Positions 15,983 to 22,877 of a stretch of 44,865 nucleotides of DNA are shown piece after piece. The DNA lies in assembly GCA_042408875.1 (NCBI GenBank), contig JBHOQS010000017.1, positions 1 to 44,865 on the forward strand. The letters are read 5' to 3'. The first letter of the stretch is position 1; every line of letters begins with the position of its first letter. Origin of the DNA: JBHOQS01 sp042408875 (GTDB lineage Bacteria > Chloroflexota > UBA11872 > JBHOQS01). A model generated the notes under the pieces. It did no database searches, was not told the origin of the DNA, and worked only from the letters and a program-made list of their open reading frames with translations. The translations under genes and the position numbers were made by a program.

Positions 15983-16942
15983 GACCGCAGCGCTGCGGTA
16001 GACCGGGGTACGCCAGTGCGCGTAGTCGGGCGACCGGCCACGCACGAGGTCGTGGAACGCCTGCTCGATCGCCCGCGTCACAGGGCCGATGCCGCCATCC
16101 CCAATGACATAGTCGTCCACCGAGGAGACCGGCGTGATCTCCGCACCAGTGCCGCAGAAGAACACCTCGTCGGCAATGTACAGCTCGGTGCGGTCGATCT
16201 CGCGCTCCATCGTCGGGATGCCGAGGCGCTCGCAGCAGAGCTGGAGGATCGTGTCGCGCGTGATGCTCTCCAGCACCCCACTAGTGATCGACGGTGTTAT
16301 AGCGACGCCGTGGCGCACGATGAACAGACACGAGGCGGGCCCTTCAGCAACCTTCCCCAGCGCGTTGAGGATGATCGGCTGGTCATAGCCACGCAGGTTC
16401 GCTTCGATGAGGGCCATCCGGCTGTTCTGGTAGTTCGAGATACACTTGATGCGCGGCGACATCATGTTATCCGACAAGCGCGTCCATGAGCTCACCATCG
16501 CCCGAATAGCCTTGCCGCTGCCGAGCACGGAGGTAAACGGAGCGGTCGAGATCGCGACAGACGCCGGCTCCCCCAGCATGCTGCCAAACCAGGTTGCCTC
16601 GCGATGCCAGGCAATCGGGCGAACGTACGTGTCGGTGCGGCAGGCATTGGCGCGCAGTAGTTCGACCGACGCCTGTACCAGATCGTCCACGGAAAACGGC
16701 ACCTGCATGCGCATGAGCTTCATCGAGGCGGCGAAACGCTGGTAGTGCTCGCGGAACTGCCAACCGTAGAGCTCCTGCTGGTCGGCGTTCCAGTACGCCT
16801 TGATGCCTTCGAAGACGGCGCCCATGGTGGACCAGCCGAGCGTGCTGGCATGTACCGTCGCCTCCTCCCACGGGACCAGGTGTCCATCGATCCACATGTA
16901 CTGCGAATGCTCGCCGCGGGCGCGCTCAGGAACCGGACTCAT
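15968..16942 (-). CDS. ilvE: Branched-chain amino acid aminotransferase
   Basis: A 324-residue fold-type IV PLP aminotransferase that interconverts Leu, Ile and Val with their 2-oxo acids in the cytoplasm. The PLP Lys is Lys166 in SPRIKCISNYQNS. The family features MWIDGHLVPWEEATVHASTLGWSTMGAVFEGIKAY (quoted in outline), NALGKVAEGPASCLFIV and SGVLESITRDTILQL are all present. The length is typical. GCGAGG lies just ahead of the ATG at 16942; an internal Met16 is an alternative start. It diverges from a class-III aminotransferase, with an AT-rich stretch and a palindrome between them. D-amino-acid transaminase or ADC lyase are the alternatives in this fold, but the motifs favour IlvE. Confidence 0.88.
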   Translation of the reverse strand: MSPVPERARGEHSQYMWIDGHLVPWEEATVHASTLGWSTMGAVFEGIKAYWNADQQELYGWQFREHYQRFAASMKLMRMQVPFSVDDLVQASVELLRANACRTDTYVRPIAWHREATWFGSMLGEPASVAISTAPFTSVLGSGKAIRAMVSSWTRLSDNMMSPRIKCISNYQNSRMALIEANLRGYDQPIILNALGKVAEGPASCLFIVRHGVAITPSITSGVLESITRDTILQLCCERLGIPTMEREIDRTELYIADEVFFCGTGAEITPVSSVDDYVIGDGGIGPVTRAIEQAFHDLVRGRSPDYAHWRTPVYRSAAVGAGR

Positions 16943-16974
16943 GGCTCGACCTCGCCTGAAGTGATACTCGCCTG

Positions 16975-17004
16975 TTTTTAATTAAAAATTTTAATAAAAT
17001 ATTT
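16975..17004. promoter_or_regulatory. AT-rich tract upstream of ilvE
   Basis: Thirty bases of almost pure A and T with TTAATTAA and AATATTT-like palindromic pieces lie 33 bases upstream of the ilvE start. In a 64% GC genome this is a likely promoter or easily melted region for the leftward gene. Confidence 0.4.
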
Positions 17005-17126
17005 CGACATCTGCCCATCGTCGGGCCCACCGAGCAGGTCCAGGGATGGACGGGGCAAGCTTATCATTGTTGTGGCTGCGGCGGCAAGGCCGGCACCGGA
17101 CTGGGAGTTGCACGCTGCTCTCCTTT

Positions 17127-17144
17127 CCGCTACAACTGTAGCGG
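17127..17144. promoter_or_regulatory. Palindrome CCGCTACA-AC-TGTAGCGG
   Basis: Two perfect 8-base arms flank AC, 68 bases before the class-III aminotransferase start. The site overlaps a weak promoter-like pair (TTGCAC at 17108, TACAAC at 17131, 17-base spacing), which would suit a repressor operator. Confidence 0.35.
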
Positions 17145-17211
17145 TAGCCAGCCGCGCGCCGCCGGTGGAGTGTGCCGGTAAGGATGCGCAGCGGTGCCGT
17201 GGAGGGCGACG

Positions 17212-18630
17212 ATGGTAACTGGAACCAAGCGGCAGCCTGGAGCGCCGCAGGCAGCGGGTGTCGCCGCAACGATCGAGGAACGATACATCGCGGCGCGGCC
17301 GCGCTCGCAGGCGCTCTACGAGCAGGCGCTTCGCATCTTCCCCAGCGGCGTCACGCACGACAATCGCTACCTGAGGCCGTTCCCTATCTACGTCGAGCGC
17401 GCCTTCGGCAGTCACAAATGGGACGTCGACGGGAACGAGTACATCGACTACCTGGTCGGCCATGGCGCGCTCCTGCTCGGCCATAGCCACCCGGCGGTCG
17501 TCGAGGCGGTAGTCCGCCAGATGCCCCTGGGCACGCACCCCGGGGCATCCCATGAGCTCGAAGTGCGCTGGGGCATGCTCGTGCAGTCGCTGATCCCCTC
17601 GGCCGAGCGCGTCCGTTTTACCGCCTCAGGTACGGAGGCCACGCACATGGCGATGCGGCTGGCGCGGGCCTTTACCGGCCGCCGGTACATCCTCAAGCTG
17701 CACGGCCATTTCCACGGCTGGCAGGATTACGCCACCATCGGTGTAGACCCGCCGTTCGACGTCCCCATGTCCAGCGGTATCCCGCCAGAGACACTCGCCT
17801 CCGTGCTGACGTGCCCGGCTACGGTTGACGGGCTGGCCCAGGCGTTCGCGCAGCATGGCTCTGAGATCGCCGCGGTGATCCTCGAGCCTACTGGCGGGAG
17901 CTGGGGCACGTACACGATGTCCCCAGAGGTGTTGCGTGCCGCGCGGGAACTCACGCGGCGTCATGGCGCCCTGCTTATCATGGACGAGGTGATCACCGGC
18001 TTCCGCTGCTCGCCGGGCGGCGCGCAGGCAGCGTTCGGGGTAGTGCCCGATCTAACGACGCTGGCCAAGATCCTGGCCGGGGGGTTACCCGGCGGGGCAG
18101 TGGCCGGCCGCGCTGATGTGCTGGAGATCCTGGCCTTCCACGACGATCCAGAATGGAACCGCAGGCGCAAGATCGCGCATCCCGGTACATTCAACGCCAA
18201 TCCGCTCTCCGCCGCGGCTGGCGCGGCTGCCCTCCAGATCGTCGCCACCGGCGAACCGCAGCGGCAGGCCAACCGCTTGGCCGCGCGCCTGCGCCGTGAG
18301 CTGACCAAGGTGATCGCCGCCCACGGGCTACCGGGCTGCTGCTACGGCACGTTCTCGATGTTCCACATCTCGCCATTCCACGATTGTCCGGCCCGCGAGC
18401 GGGCGGAGCACGAAGACTGTCCGCTCCCTCACGGCAAACTGCCGGCTCTGGTCGTCCAGACGCTACGCCGGGCTATGCTCGTCCACGGCGTTGATCTGGC
18501 CGGTGCTGGCGGCATGCTCTCGGCAGCGCATACCGACGAAGACATCGACCGGACCGTGCGGGCCTTCGACACAGCCCTGCGCGACCTCCGCGAGGAAGGC
18601 ACGCTCGACCGGCTGCGCGGGCAGCCCTGA
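17212..18630 (+). CDS. Class-III aminotransferase (glutamate-1-semialdehyde aminomutase-like)
   Basis: A 472-residue PLP enzyme of the class-III (fold type I) aminotransferase family, closest in appearance to HemL-like proteins. It shows FPSGVTHDNRYL near the N-terminus, DGNEYIDYLVGHGALLLGHSHP near 73-94, the cofactor region ASGTEATHMAMRLARAFTG near 138-155, DEVITGFR (Asp258) and the PLP Lys286 in TTLAKILAGGLPGGAVAGR. It is about 40 residues longer than true HemL and carries a Cys/His-containing stretch near 393-410. There are no tetrapyrrole genes nearby, so I do not call it hemL; an amino-acid or amino-sugar transaminase is equally possible. The start at 17212 follows GGAGGG. Confidence 0.8.
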   Translation: MVTGTKRQPGAPQAAGVAATIEERYIAARPRSQALYEQALRIFPSGVTHDNRYLRPFPIYVERAFGSHKWDVDGNEYIDYLVGHGALLLGHSHPAVVEAVVRQMPLGTHPGASHELEVRWGMLVQSLIPSAERVRFTASGTEATHMAMRLARAFTGRRYILKLHGHFHGWQDYATIGVDPPFDVPMSSGIPPETLASVLTCPATVDGLAQAFAQHGSEIAAVILEPTGGSWGTYTMSPEVLRAARELTRRHGALLIMDEVITGFRCSPGGAQAAFGVVPDLTTLAKILAGGLPGGAVAGRADVLEILAFHDDPEWNRRRKIAHPGTFNANPLSAAAGAAALQIVATGEPQRQANRLAARLRRELTKVIAAHGLPGCCYGTFSMFHISPFHDCPARERAEHEDCPLPHGKLPALVVQTLRRAMLVHGVDLAGAGGMLSAAHTDEDIDRTVRAFDTALRDLREEGTLDRLRGQP

Positions 18631-18704
18631 ACGCGAGCGTATCGACAGCTCCTACCGTATTCATGTGAGGTCGACGGTGATGCCGCTCGCTATGGGCCTG
18701 GACA

Positions 18705-18733
18705 GTAGGGGCAGGTTTGAAACCTGCCCCTAC
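18705..18733. repeat. REP-like palindrome GTAGGGGCAGGTTT, copy 1
   Basis: GTAGGGGCAGGTTT pairs perfectly with AAACCTGCCCCTAC around a central G. It lies between convergent genes, 75 bases after the aminotransferase stop. Palindromes of this wording are dispersed intergenic repeats in several Chloroflexota and cyanobacteria. Confidence 0.85.
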
Positions 18734-18793
18734 CGCGTATATAGAGGCCAATAATGAGGTCTCGCCTTATAATCTGGAGGTTACGTTCATCCA

Positions 18794-18822
18794 GTAAGGG
18801 CAGGTTTCAAACCTGCCCCTAC
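18794..18822. repeat. REP-like palindrome, copy 2
   Basis: The same palindrome as the copy 89 bases to the left, with one mismatch in the left arm (GTAAGGG opposite CCCCTAC) and C as the central base. It lies 17 bases past the stop of the leftward PfkB kinase gene. The pair may terminate transcription from both sides. A stray TATAAT (18768-18773) lies between the copies without a gene to serve. Confidence 0.85.
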
Positions 18823-18839
18823 CAGACCCAGACCCGTCC

Positions 18840-19793
18840 CTACCGATTGGTGCGCAGCAGGTGAAAGACCTGCTCCACCTCCGGCACGCCTTCCATTGCT
18901 CCCATCCTGGTGACTGAGAGCGCGCCGGCCGCGCAGGCAAAGCGCGCCGCTTCTTCGAGTGACCAGCCATTCAGCAGGCCGACCAGGAAGGCTGCGTCGA
19001 AGACGTCCCCGGCACCGGTCGGGTCCACCTCGTGCACCACAAACGTGGGCACCTCGATCTGTGCGCTGCCGGTGAAGAGCACCGCGCCGCGCTCGCCCCG
19101 CTTGAGCGCGACGAGCCGGCGGCCATTCGCAGCGAGCCTTCGGCAGGCCTCCTCGGGGTCTGCCGTACCGGTGAGCGCCTCGGCCTCTGCCGCTGAAGGA
19201 AGGAGCAGGTCGGCTAGCTCTACTACGGGCGTAGCCAGGCGGCGGAACTCGTCGAGGCTGGCAAGCTCAGGCCGGAAGTTCGGGTCGAAGCTGACGCGGC
19301 CGCCGGCTCGGGTCACGACCTCGGCTGCGCGCACACAGGCGGTGTGCCAAGCCGCATTCATACTGAGCGCTGAGCCCATGATATGCAGCCAGCGGGCCTG
19401 TGCGAGGTACTGCTCATCGAGCTGTGCGCGGTCGATCTGCCCCGCGGCGGAGTGCCGGAAGTGAAAGAGGAAGCGGCGGCTGCCATCACTGAAGTAGGCG
19501 ACAAAGGCAGTCGCGGTGGTATAGCCATCGCGCTCAGCGACATAGGTGAGGTCCACGCCGTCGGCGCGCAGGCGGTCCAGGACACAGCGGCCGAAGTCGT
19601 CGCGGCCCACACTCCCGATGATGCCGCTGGTGAGCCCAAACGGCCGCCCCAGCCGGGCTGCTGCGTCCGCGAAGATAGCCGGCGCCCCGCTGGGGAACGG
19701 TCCCAGGAAGCTGCCCGGCTGCCACAGTGGCTGGTCCACCCCCGGCCGGTTGAGCTCGACGATGATCTCGCCCAGCGTCAGGATATCGGGCAT
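18840..19793 (-). CDS. PfkB family carbohydrate kinase
   Basis: A 317-residue ribokinase-fold sugar kinase. It opens with ILTLGEIIVELNRPG, has the lid-region pattern GSVGRDDFGRCVLDRLRADGVD near 60-81, and carries the C-terminal anion-hole signature DPTGAGDVFDAAF (257-269) with the catalytic base Asp263. It phosphorylates a sugar or sugar acid with ATP. Fructokinase, 2-keto-3-deoxygluconate kinase and 5-dehydro-2-deoxygluconokinase are all in this family, and I cannot choose among them. A small gene of unknown function precedes it by 17 bases on the same strand. The SelA-like PLP enzyme lies further upstream on that strand behind terminator-like hairpins. Confidence 0.87.
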   Translation of the reverse strand: MPDILTLGEIIVELNRPGVDQPLWQPGSFLGPFPSGAPAIFADAAARLGRPFGLTSGIIGSVGRDDFGRCVLDRLRADGVDLTYVAERDGYTTATAFVAYFSDGSRRFLFHFRHSAAGQIDRAQLDEQYLAQARWLHIMGSALSMNAAWHTACVRAAEVVTRAGGRVSFDPNFRPELASLDEFRRLATPVVELADLLLPSAAEAEALTGTADPEEACRRLAANGRRLVALKRGERGAVLFTGSAQIEVPTFVVHEVDPTGAGDVFDAAFLVGLLNGWSLEEAARFACAAGALSVTRMGAMEGVPEVEQVFHLLRTNR

Positions 19794-19810
19794 GCTGGCC
19801 TCGCTCAGGG

Positions 19811-20146
19811 CTATCGCCCGCGCAGGCGCCGCCGCCGCGCTTCCTCGATGCTCAGACGGCGCCGGCGTGGCTCGTCTCCGGCGATGGCACGTTGAAGCCG
19901 CTCTAGAGGCGACGAAGGTGACACCGGCCCGCCGGCCCCCTCCTCGTTGAGCGCAGGCAGGTCCTCCGTCATGGCGTAGTAGTTGAGCAGGGTAATTTCC
20001 AGCGCTTCGACGATCGCCCGCTTCTGCGCCTCGGTCAGGCTTCGGTAAATCTCGAAATCCATGTTCTCGAACACGTCATACGGGTCGAAGCGCTGCCCGA
20101 AGATAAAAATCTCTTTACTATAGGGACGCCGATCAGCAATATCCAT
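19811..20146 (-). CDS. Small hypothetical protein ahead of the PfkB kinase
   Basis: A 111-residue acidic-to-basic protein that I do not recognise. The N-terminal two-thirds look folded and probably helical (YDVFENMDFEIYRSLTEAQKRAIVEALEITLLNYYAM, quoted in outline). The middle is Gly/Pro-rich, and the last 35 residues are very Arg-rich, ending RRRRLSIEEARRRRLRGR. There is no signal peptide or membrane segment. It lies 17 bases upstream of the PfkB gene on the same strand and is probably co-transcribed. GC-rich third positions in the N-terminal part support real coding. The basic tail suggests nucleic-acid binding, but that is a guess. Confidence 0.5.
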   Translation of the reverse strand: MDIADRRPYSKEIFIFGQRFDPYDVFENMDFEIYRSLTEAQKRAIVEALEITLLNYYAMTEDLPALNEEGAGGPVSPSSPLERLQRAIAGDEPRRRRLSIEEARRRRLRGR

Positions 20147-20306
20147 AGCGATACGTTTTCTCTCGTTGCGTCTCGTTGTTTATCTTATATCGCTACGCTA
20201 ACCTGGGCTCCACACGGTAGTCCCAAGAAGTAGCATCGAGGGAGGGAGGGGCACCGTGTCACCGCATACGATGTCCCTCCCCTGTGTATTGTAGCCCAAA
20301 ATGCCG

Positions 20307-20343
20307 CGAGTGCCGTCCGGTGGTCCTGTCCGGGCGGCACTCG
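20307..20343 (-). terminator. Strong hairpin downstream of the Clp_N/SelA-like gene
   Basis: Read leftward, CGAGTGCCGCCCGG pairs with CCGGACGGCACTCG (one mismatch) and is followed by CGGCATTTT. A smaller hairpin, CTCAAGC/GCTTGAG at 20348-20366, lies between it and the stop codon. The position suits termination of the leftward gene, although the T-run is short. Confidence 0.6.
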
Positions 20344-20376
20344 GCTGCTCAAGCACGGGGCTTGAGGGTCTCTTCC

Positions 20377-21807
20377 TCACTTGCGCAGGATGCGCTGGAG
20401 CCGCTCGGCGATGATCTGTTCCTCACCGTCAGCGACCGTCGGCATCGACACCGTAATGCCTGTGGCGTCGGAGTGCACCAGGATCATCGGCTCGTCCTGC
20501 CGCAGGGCCGCGACGAGGTCTGCAGCGGTCATACCGGCCACGGCCGGATCGAGCTGGACGCGCGCTGCCTGGGCCCAGCCGCCCGGGCCTGCCACCGGCG
20601 TTGCCGTCACGCCGGGGATGCCCTCGAGGGCATTCAGGATGACCTGCACCTTTCGCGCGTAGCCCTCGAAGCGCGCGCGGTGGTCCATAGTGAGCCATTC
20701 TTTCAGCGCTACCACGACGGCCACGACCTCCTGGCGGTCCACCTTGAGTGGCCGCCCGACCGTCCGGCCGCCGTTGAGCTCAAACCCGATGAAGCCGTGC
20801 ATGGCTGCCGCCTCAACCAGGTCGCGCCGGCCGCAGACGATGCCGGTCGAGTGCGGCGAGCCAAAGTACTTGGCCCCGTAGCATACCAGGTCGGCGCCCA
20901 TGCGGTTGTACATGCCCAGATTTTCCGGCGGATAGACCTGCGCCGCCGCGTCGACGATCACCGGCACGCCGCGCTGCTTCGCCACGCGTAGCACGTCCTC
21001 GATGGGAAGGTGGCCGGGGCGGCCGCTCGGCGCCCAGTACAGCACCGCCGCCGTCTGCGGCCCGATCGCTGCGTCGAGCTGCTCGGTCGTGGCGCCGCTG
21101 TCGTCTCCAAACTCCACCAGCCGCGCGCCAAAGATCGTGACACAGCGGTCGTACTTGTAGCGCTGGCGGCGCTGGATCAGGATCTCGTTCGGCAGGCCCG
21201 TGGTATCCGGCAGGCGGGACGCCTTCTCCAGGTCGGTGCCGGTCATACAGGCTGCTGAGGCAAGCGCCAGCGCAGCAGCGCAGCCGGAGGTGATGTAGGC
21301 GGCCTCGACGCCGATCAACCCGGCGATGATCTCGCCGGAGCGCCGCAGCAACTCCTCCATCTCGACGAAGTGGTCGTTCGCCTCGGCCATGGCCTGGAGC
21401 ACCTTGGATGATAGCCGCGAGCCACCGAGCAGCGTCTGGTGGCCGCGGGCGTTGATCACCCGCCTGACGCCGAGCTCCTGGTAGATGCCGGCCTTCTGTT
21501 CAACTGCTTTCTGTACAACCGTCGTCACTGTACGCCAACCTCCTTTCTCACCTCTCATCTCAGCCTCAGTCTCAGGCGCCGACAGCGGCACGCCGATCAG
21601 CCGGAGCACCTGCTCGCGGGCCTTTGGCAGGCTCACGCCCAGGCCCTCCAGCACACCGGCAGCGATTCCCTCGCCCTCGCGGAGCAGCCCGAGCAGCAGA
21701 TGCTCGGTGCCGATGTAGTTGTGATTGAGGCGCTGGGCCTCTTCCTGGGCAAAGATCAGCACCCGGCGCGCTCCAGCAGTGAGCCGGTCAGGCTGGTCAG
21801 CGAGCAT
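20377..21807 (-). CDS. Clp N-domain fused to SelA-like PLP enzyme, with internal start
   Basis: A 476-residue two-part protein. Residues about 7-75 are a single Clp_N repeat like the first half of the ClpC N-domain (RLTAGARRVLIFAQEEAQRL, then HNYIGTEHLLLGLLREGEG). They keep Thr10 and Glu35, equivalent to ClpC Thr7 and Glu32, part of a phospho-arginine pocket known in ClpC. From about residue 94 it is a fold-type I PLP enzyme of the SelA/D-glucosaminate-6-phosphate ammonia-lyase type: GVRRVINARGHQTLLGGS, Asp286 in VIVDAAAQ, and probable PLP Lys313 in CYGAKYFGSPHSTG. SelA itself is unlikely because no selenocysteine genes are present. A GTG at 21526-21528 behind AAAGGAGGT could start a separate 383-residue enzyme. 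I chose Met at 21807 (GGGGG upstream); Met at 21846 is possible. A PfkB kinase lies downstream. Confidence 0.8.
   Translation of the reverse strand: MLADQPDRLTAGARRVLIFAQEEAQRLNHNYIGTEHLLLGLLREGEGIAAGVLEGLGVSLPKAREQVLRLIGVPLSAPETEAEMRGEKGGWRTVTTVVQKAVEQKAGIYQELGVRRVINARGHQTLLGGSRLSSKVLQAMAEANDHFVEMEELLRRSGEIIAGLIGVEAAYITSGCAAALALASAACMTGTDLEKASRLPDTTGLPNEILIQRRQRYKYDRCVTIFGARLVEFGDDSGATTEQLDAAIGPQTAAVLYWAPSGRPGHLPIEDVLRVAKQRGVPVIVDAAAQVYPPENLGMYNRMGADLVCYGAKYFGSPHSTGIVCGRRDLVEAAAMHGFIGFELNGGRTVGRPLKVDRQEVVAVVVALKEWLTMDHRARFEGYARKVQVILNALEGIPGVTATPVAGPGGWAQAARVQLDPAVAGMTAADLVAALRQDEPMILVHSDATGITVSMPTVADGEEQIIAERLQRILRK
21526..21546 (-). promoter_or_regulatory. Internal Shine-Dalgarno and GTG start within the Clp_N/SelA-like gene
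   Basis: On the minus strand AAAGGAGGT (21546-21538) is followed after nine bases by GTG (21528-21526). The GTG is in frame with the upstream Clp_N codons and lies about 35 codons before the first conserved SelA-like motif. This is the best Shine-Dalgarno match I noticed in the window, yet it sits inside an open frame. Confidence 0.65.
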
Positions 21808-21997
21808 AGGCACCCCCAGCGGGGCATCATCGCCACATCGCGGCATTCACCGCTGCACCCAGCTCCGCCGTCGCTGGCGTGCAGTATACACGGCTCGCAA
21901 GCGCGCCGCCACAGCCATGTCCATGGCCGGCGAAGAGCATACGATACCATCCAGGCGCGCGCTACGTTATATTACTCCAAGTACTCCAAGAGTAAGG

Positions 21998-22873
21998 ATG
22001 AAGATGCTGTGCCCTGCAAGGTGGCTTCACATGAGCTGGTCTCGCCTGTTCCTTGGCATCGCCCTGGCCATACTCATCGCCGGAGCGGTGCCCGCCCCGG
22101 CGCTCCATGCTCAGCAGCCGTGCCGCTTTGTGCTCGGCTTCGCCACGTTATACGAGTTGCTCGGCCCGGCGACCGTCGGCGATTGTCTGGAGGATGAGCG
22201 CCATAACCCGACCAGCGGCGATGCCGAGCAGCGCACCACCGGCGGGTTGCTGGTGTGGCGTAAGGCCGACAACTGGACCGGCTTCACCGATGGCCATCTG
22301 ACCTGGGTGAACGGGCCGCTGGGGCTGCAACGGCGGCGCAATTGGGAGCGGCTTCCCTGGGAGAGCGACGCGCCGGCCGTGCAGCATCCGCCGCGGCCGG
22401 CTGGCCTGCTCGCCGCACTGGTCCTCAACGTCGTGGATGGCGACACCCTCGACGTGCTGCTGGGCGGCCAGCGCACGCGGCTGCGCTTGATCGGTATCAA
22501 CACGCCAGAGGTCGTAGACCCGCGTCGGCCGGTGCAGTGCTTCGGCCGCGAGGCCTCGGCGCGGGCGCACGAGCTCCTGGATGGCCAGACCATCTGGCTA
22601 GAGGCAGATGCCAGCCAGGGCGAGCGCGACGCCTTCGGACGCCTCTTGCGCTACGTCTGGCTGCCCGATGGCCGGCTGTTCAACCTCCAAGTGGTGGCCG
22701 AGGGCTACGCCCACGAGTTCACCTTCCGGCTGCCCTATCGCTACCAGGCGCTCTTCCGTGAAGCCGAGCGCCAGGCGCGGCAGCACGGCCTCGGCTTCTG
22801 GGCGGCCGAGACGTGCGCCGGCAACACTACCCAGCCGGCACCCGCCCCGGCCCAGGTGCCCCCAGCTGCCTGA
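21998..22873 (+). CDS. Secreted thermonuclease-family protein with N-terminal module
   Basis: A 291-residue protein with a signal peptide (hydrophobic core LFLGIALAILIAGAVPAPALHA, quoted in outline, cut after AHA-type site near residue 39). A compact module of about 85 residues follows (CRFVLGFATLYELLG, VGDCLEDERHNP, TTGGLLVWRKADNWTGFTDG), which I recall seeing in other Chloroflexota exported proteins. The C-terminal half is a staphylococcal-nuclease domain: NVVDGDTLDV, RLRLIGINTPE with the catalytic Arg, Glu in the QGER loop, and DAFGRLLRYVW with the second Arg. It should cleave nucleic acids outside the cell. The first two Met codons (21998 and 22004) and Met at 22031 are all possible starts. 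It is convergent with proS, with only four bases between the stops. Confidence 0.82.
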   Translation: MKMLCPARWLHMSWSRLFLGIALAILIAGAVPAPALHAQQPCRFVLGFATLYELLGPATVGDCLEDERHNPTSGDAEQRTTGGLLVWRKADNWTGFTDGHLTWVNGPLGLQRRRNWERLPWESDAPAVQHPPRPAGLLAALVLNVVDGDTLDVLLGGQRTRLRLIGINTPEVVDPRRPVQCFGREASARAHELLDGQTIWLEADASQGERDAFGRLLRYVWLPDGRLFNLQVVAEGYAHEFTFRLPYRYQALFREAERQARQHGLGFWAAETCAGNTTQPAPAPAQVPPAA

Positions 22874-22877
22874 ACCG

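Noticed and set aside
17212..18630. hemL (glutamate-1-semialdehyde aminomutase) as a firm name
   Set aside because: Longer than HemL, with an extra Cys/His stretch and no tetrapyrrole genes nearby; kept as HemL-like only.
18768..18773. TATAAT followed by CTGGAGG as a promoter and ribosome-binding site for a hidden gene
   Set aside because: No open frame of useful length follows before the converging kinase gene.
20377..21807. selA (selenocysteine synthase) as a name
   Set aside because: No selB, selD or tRNA-Sec in the window, and the core is nearer to the ammonia-lyase group.
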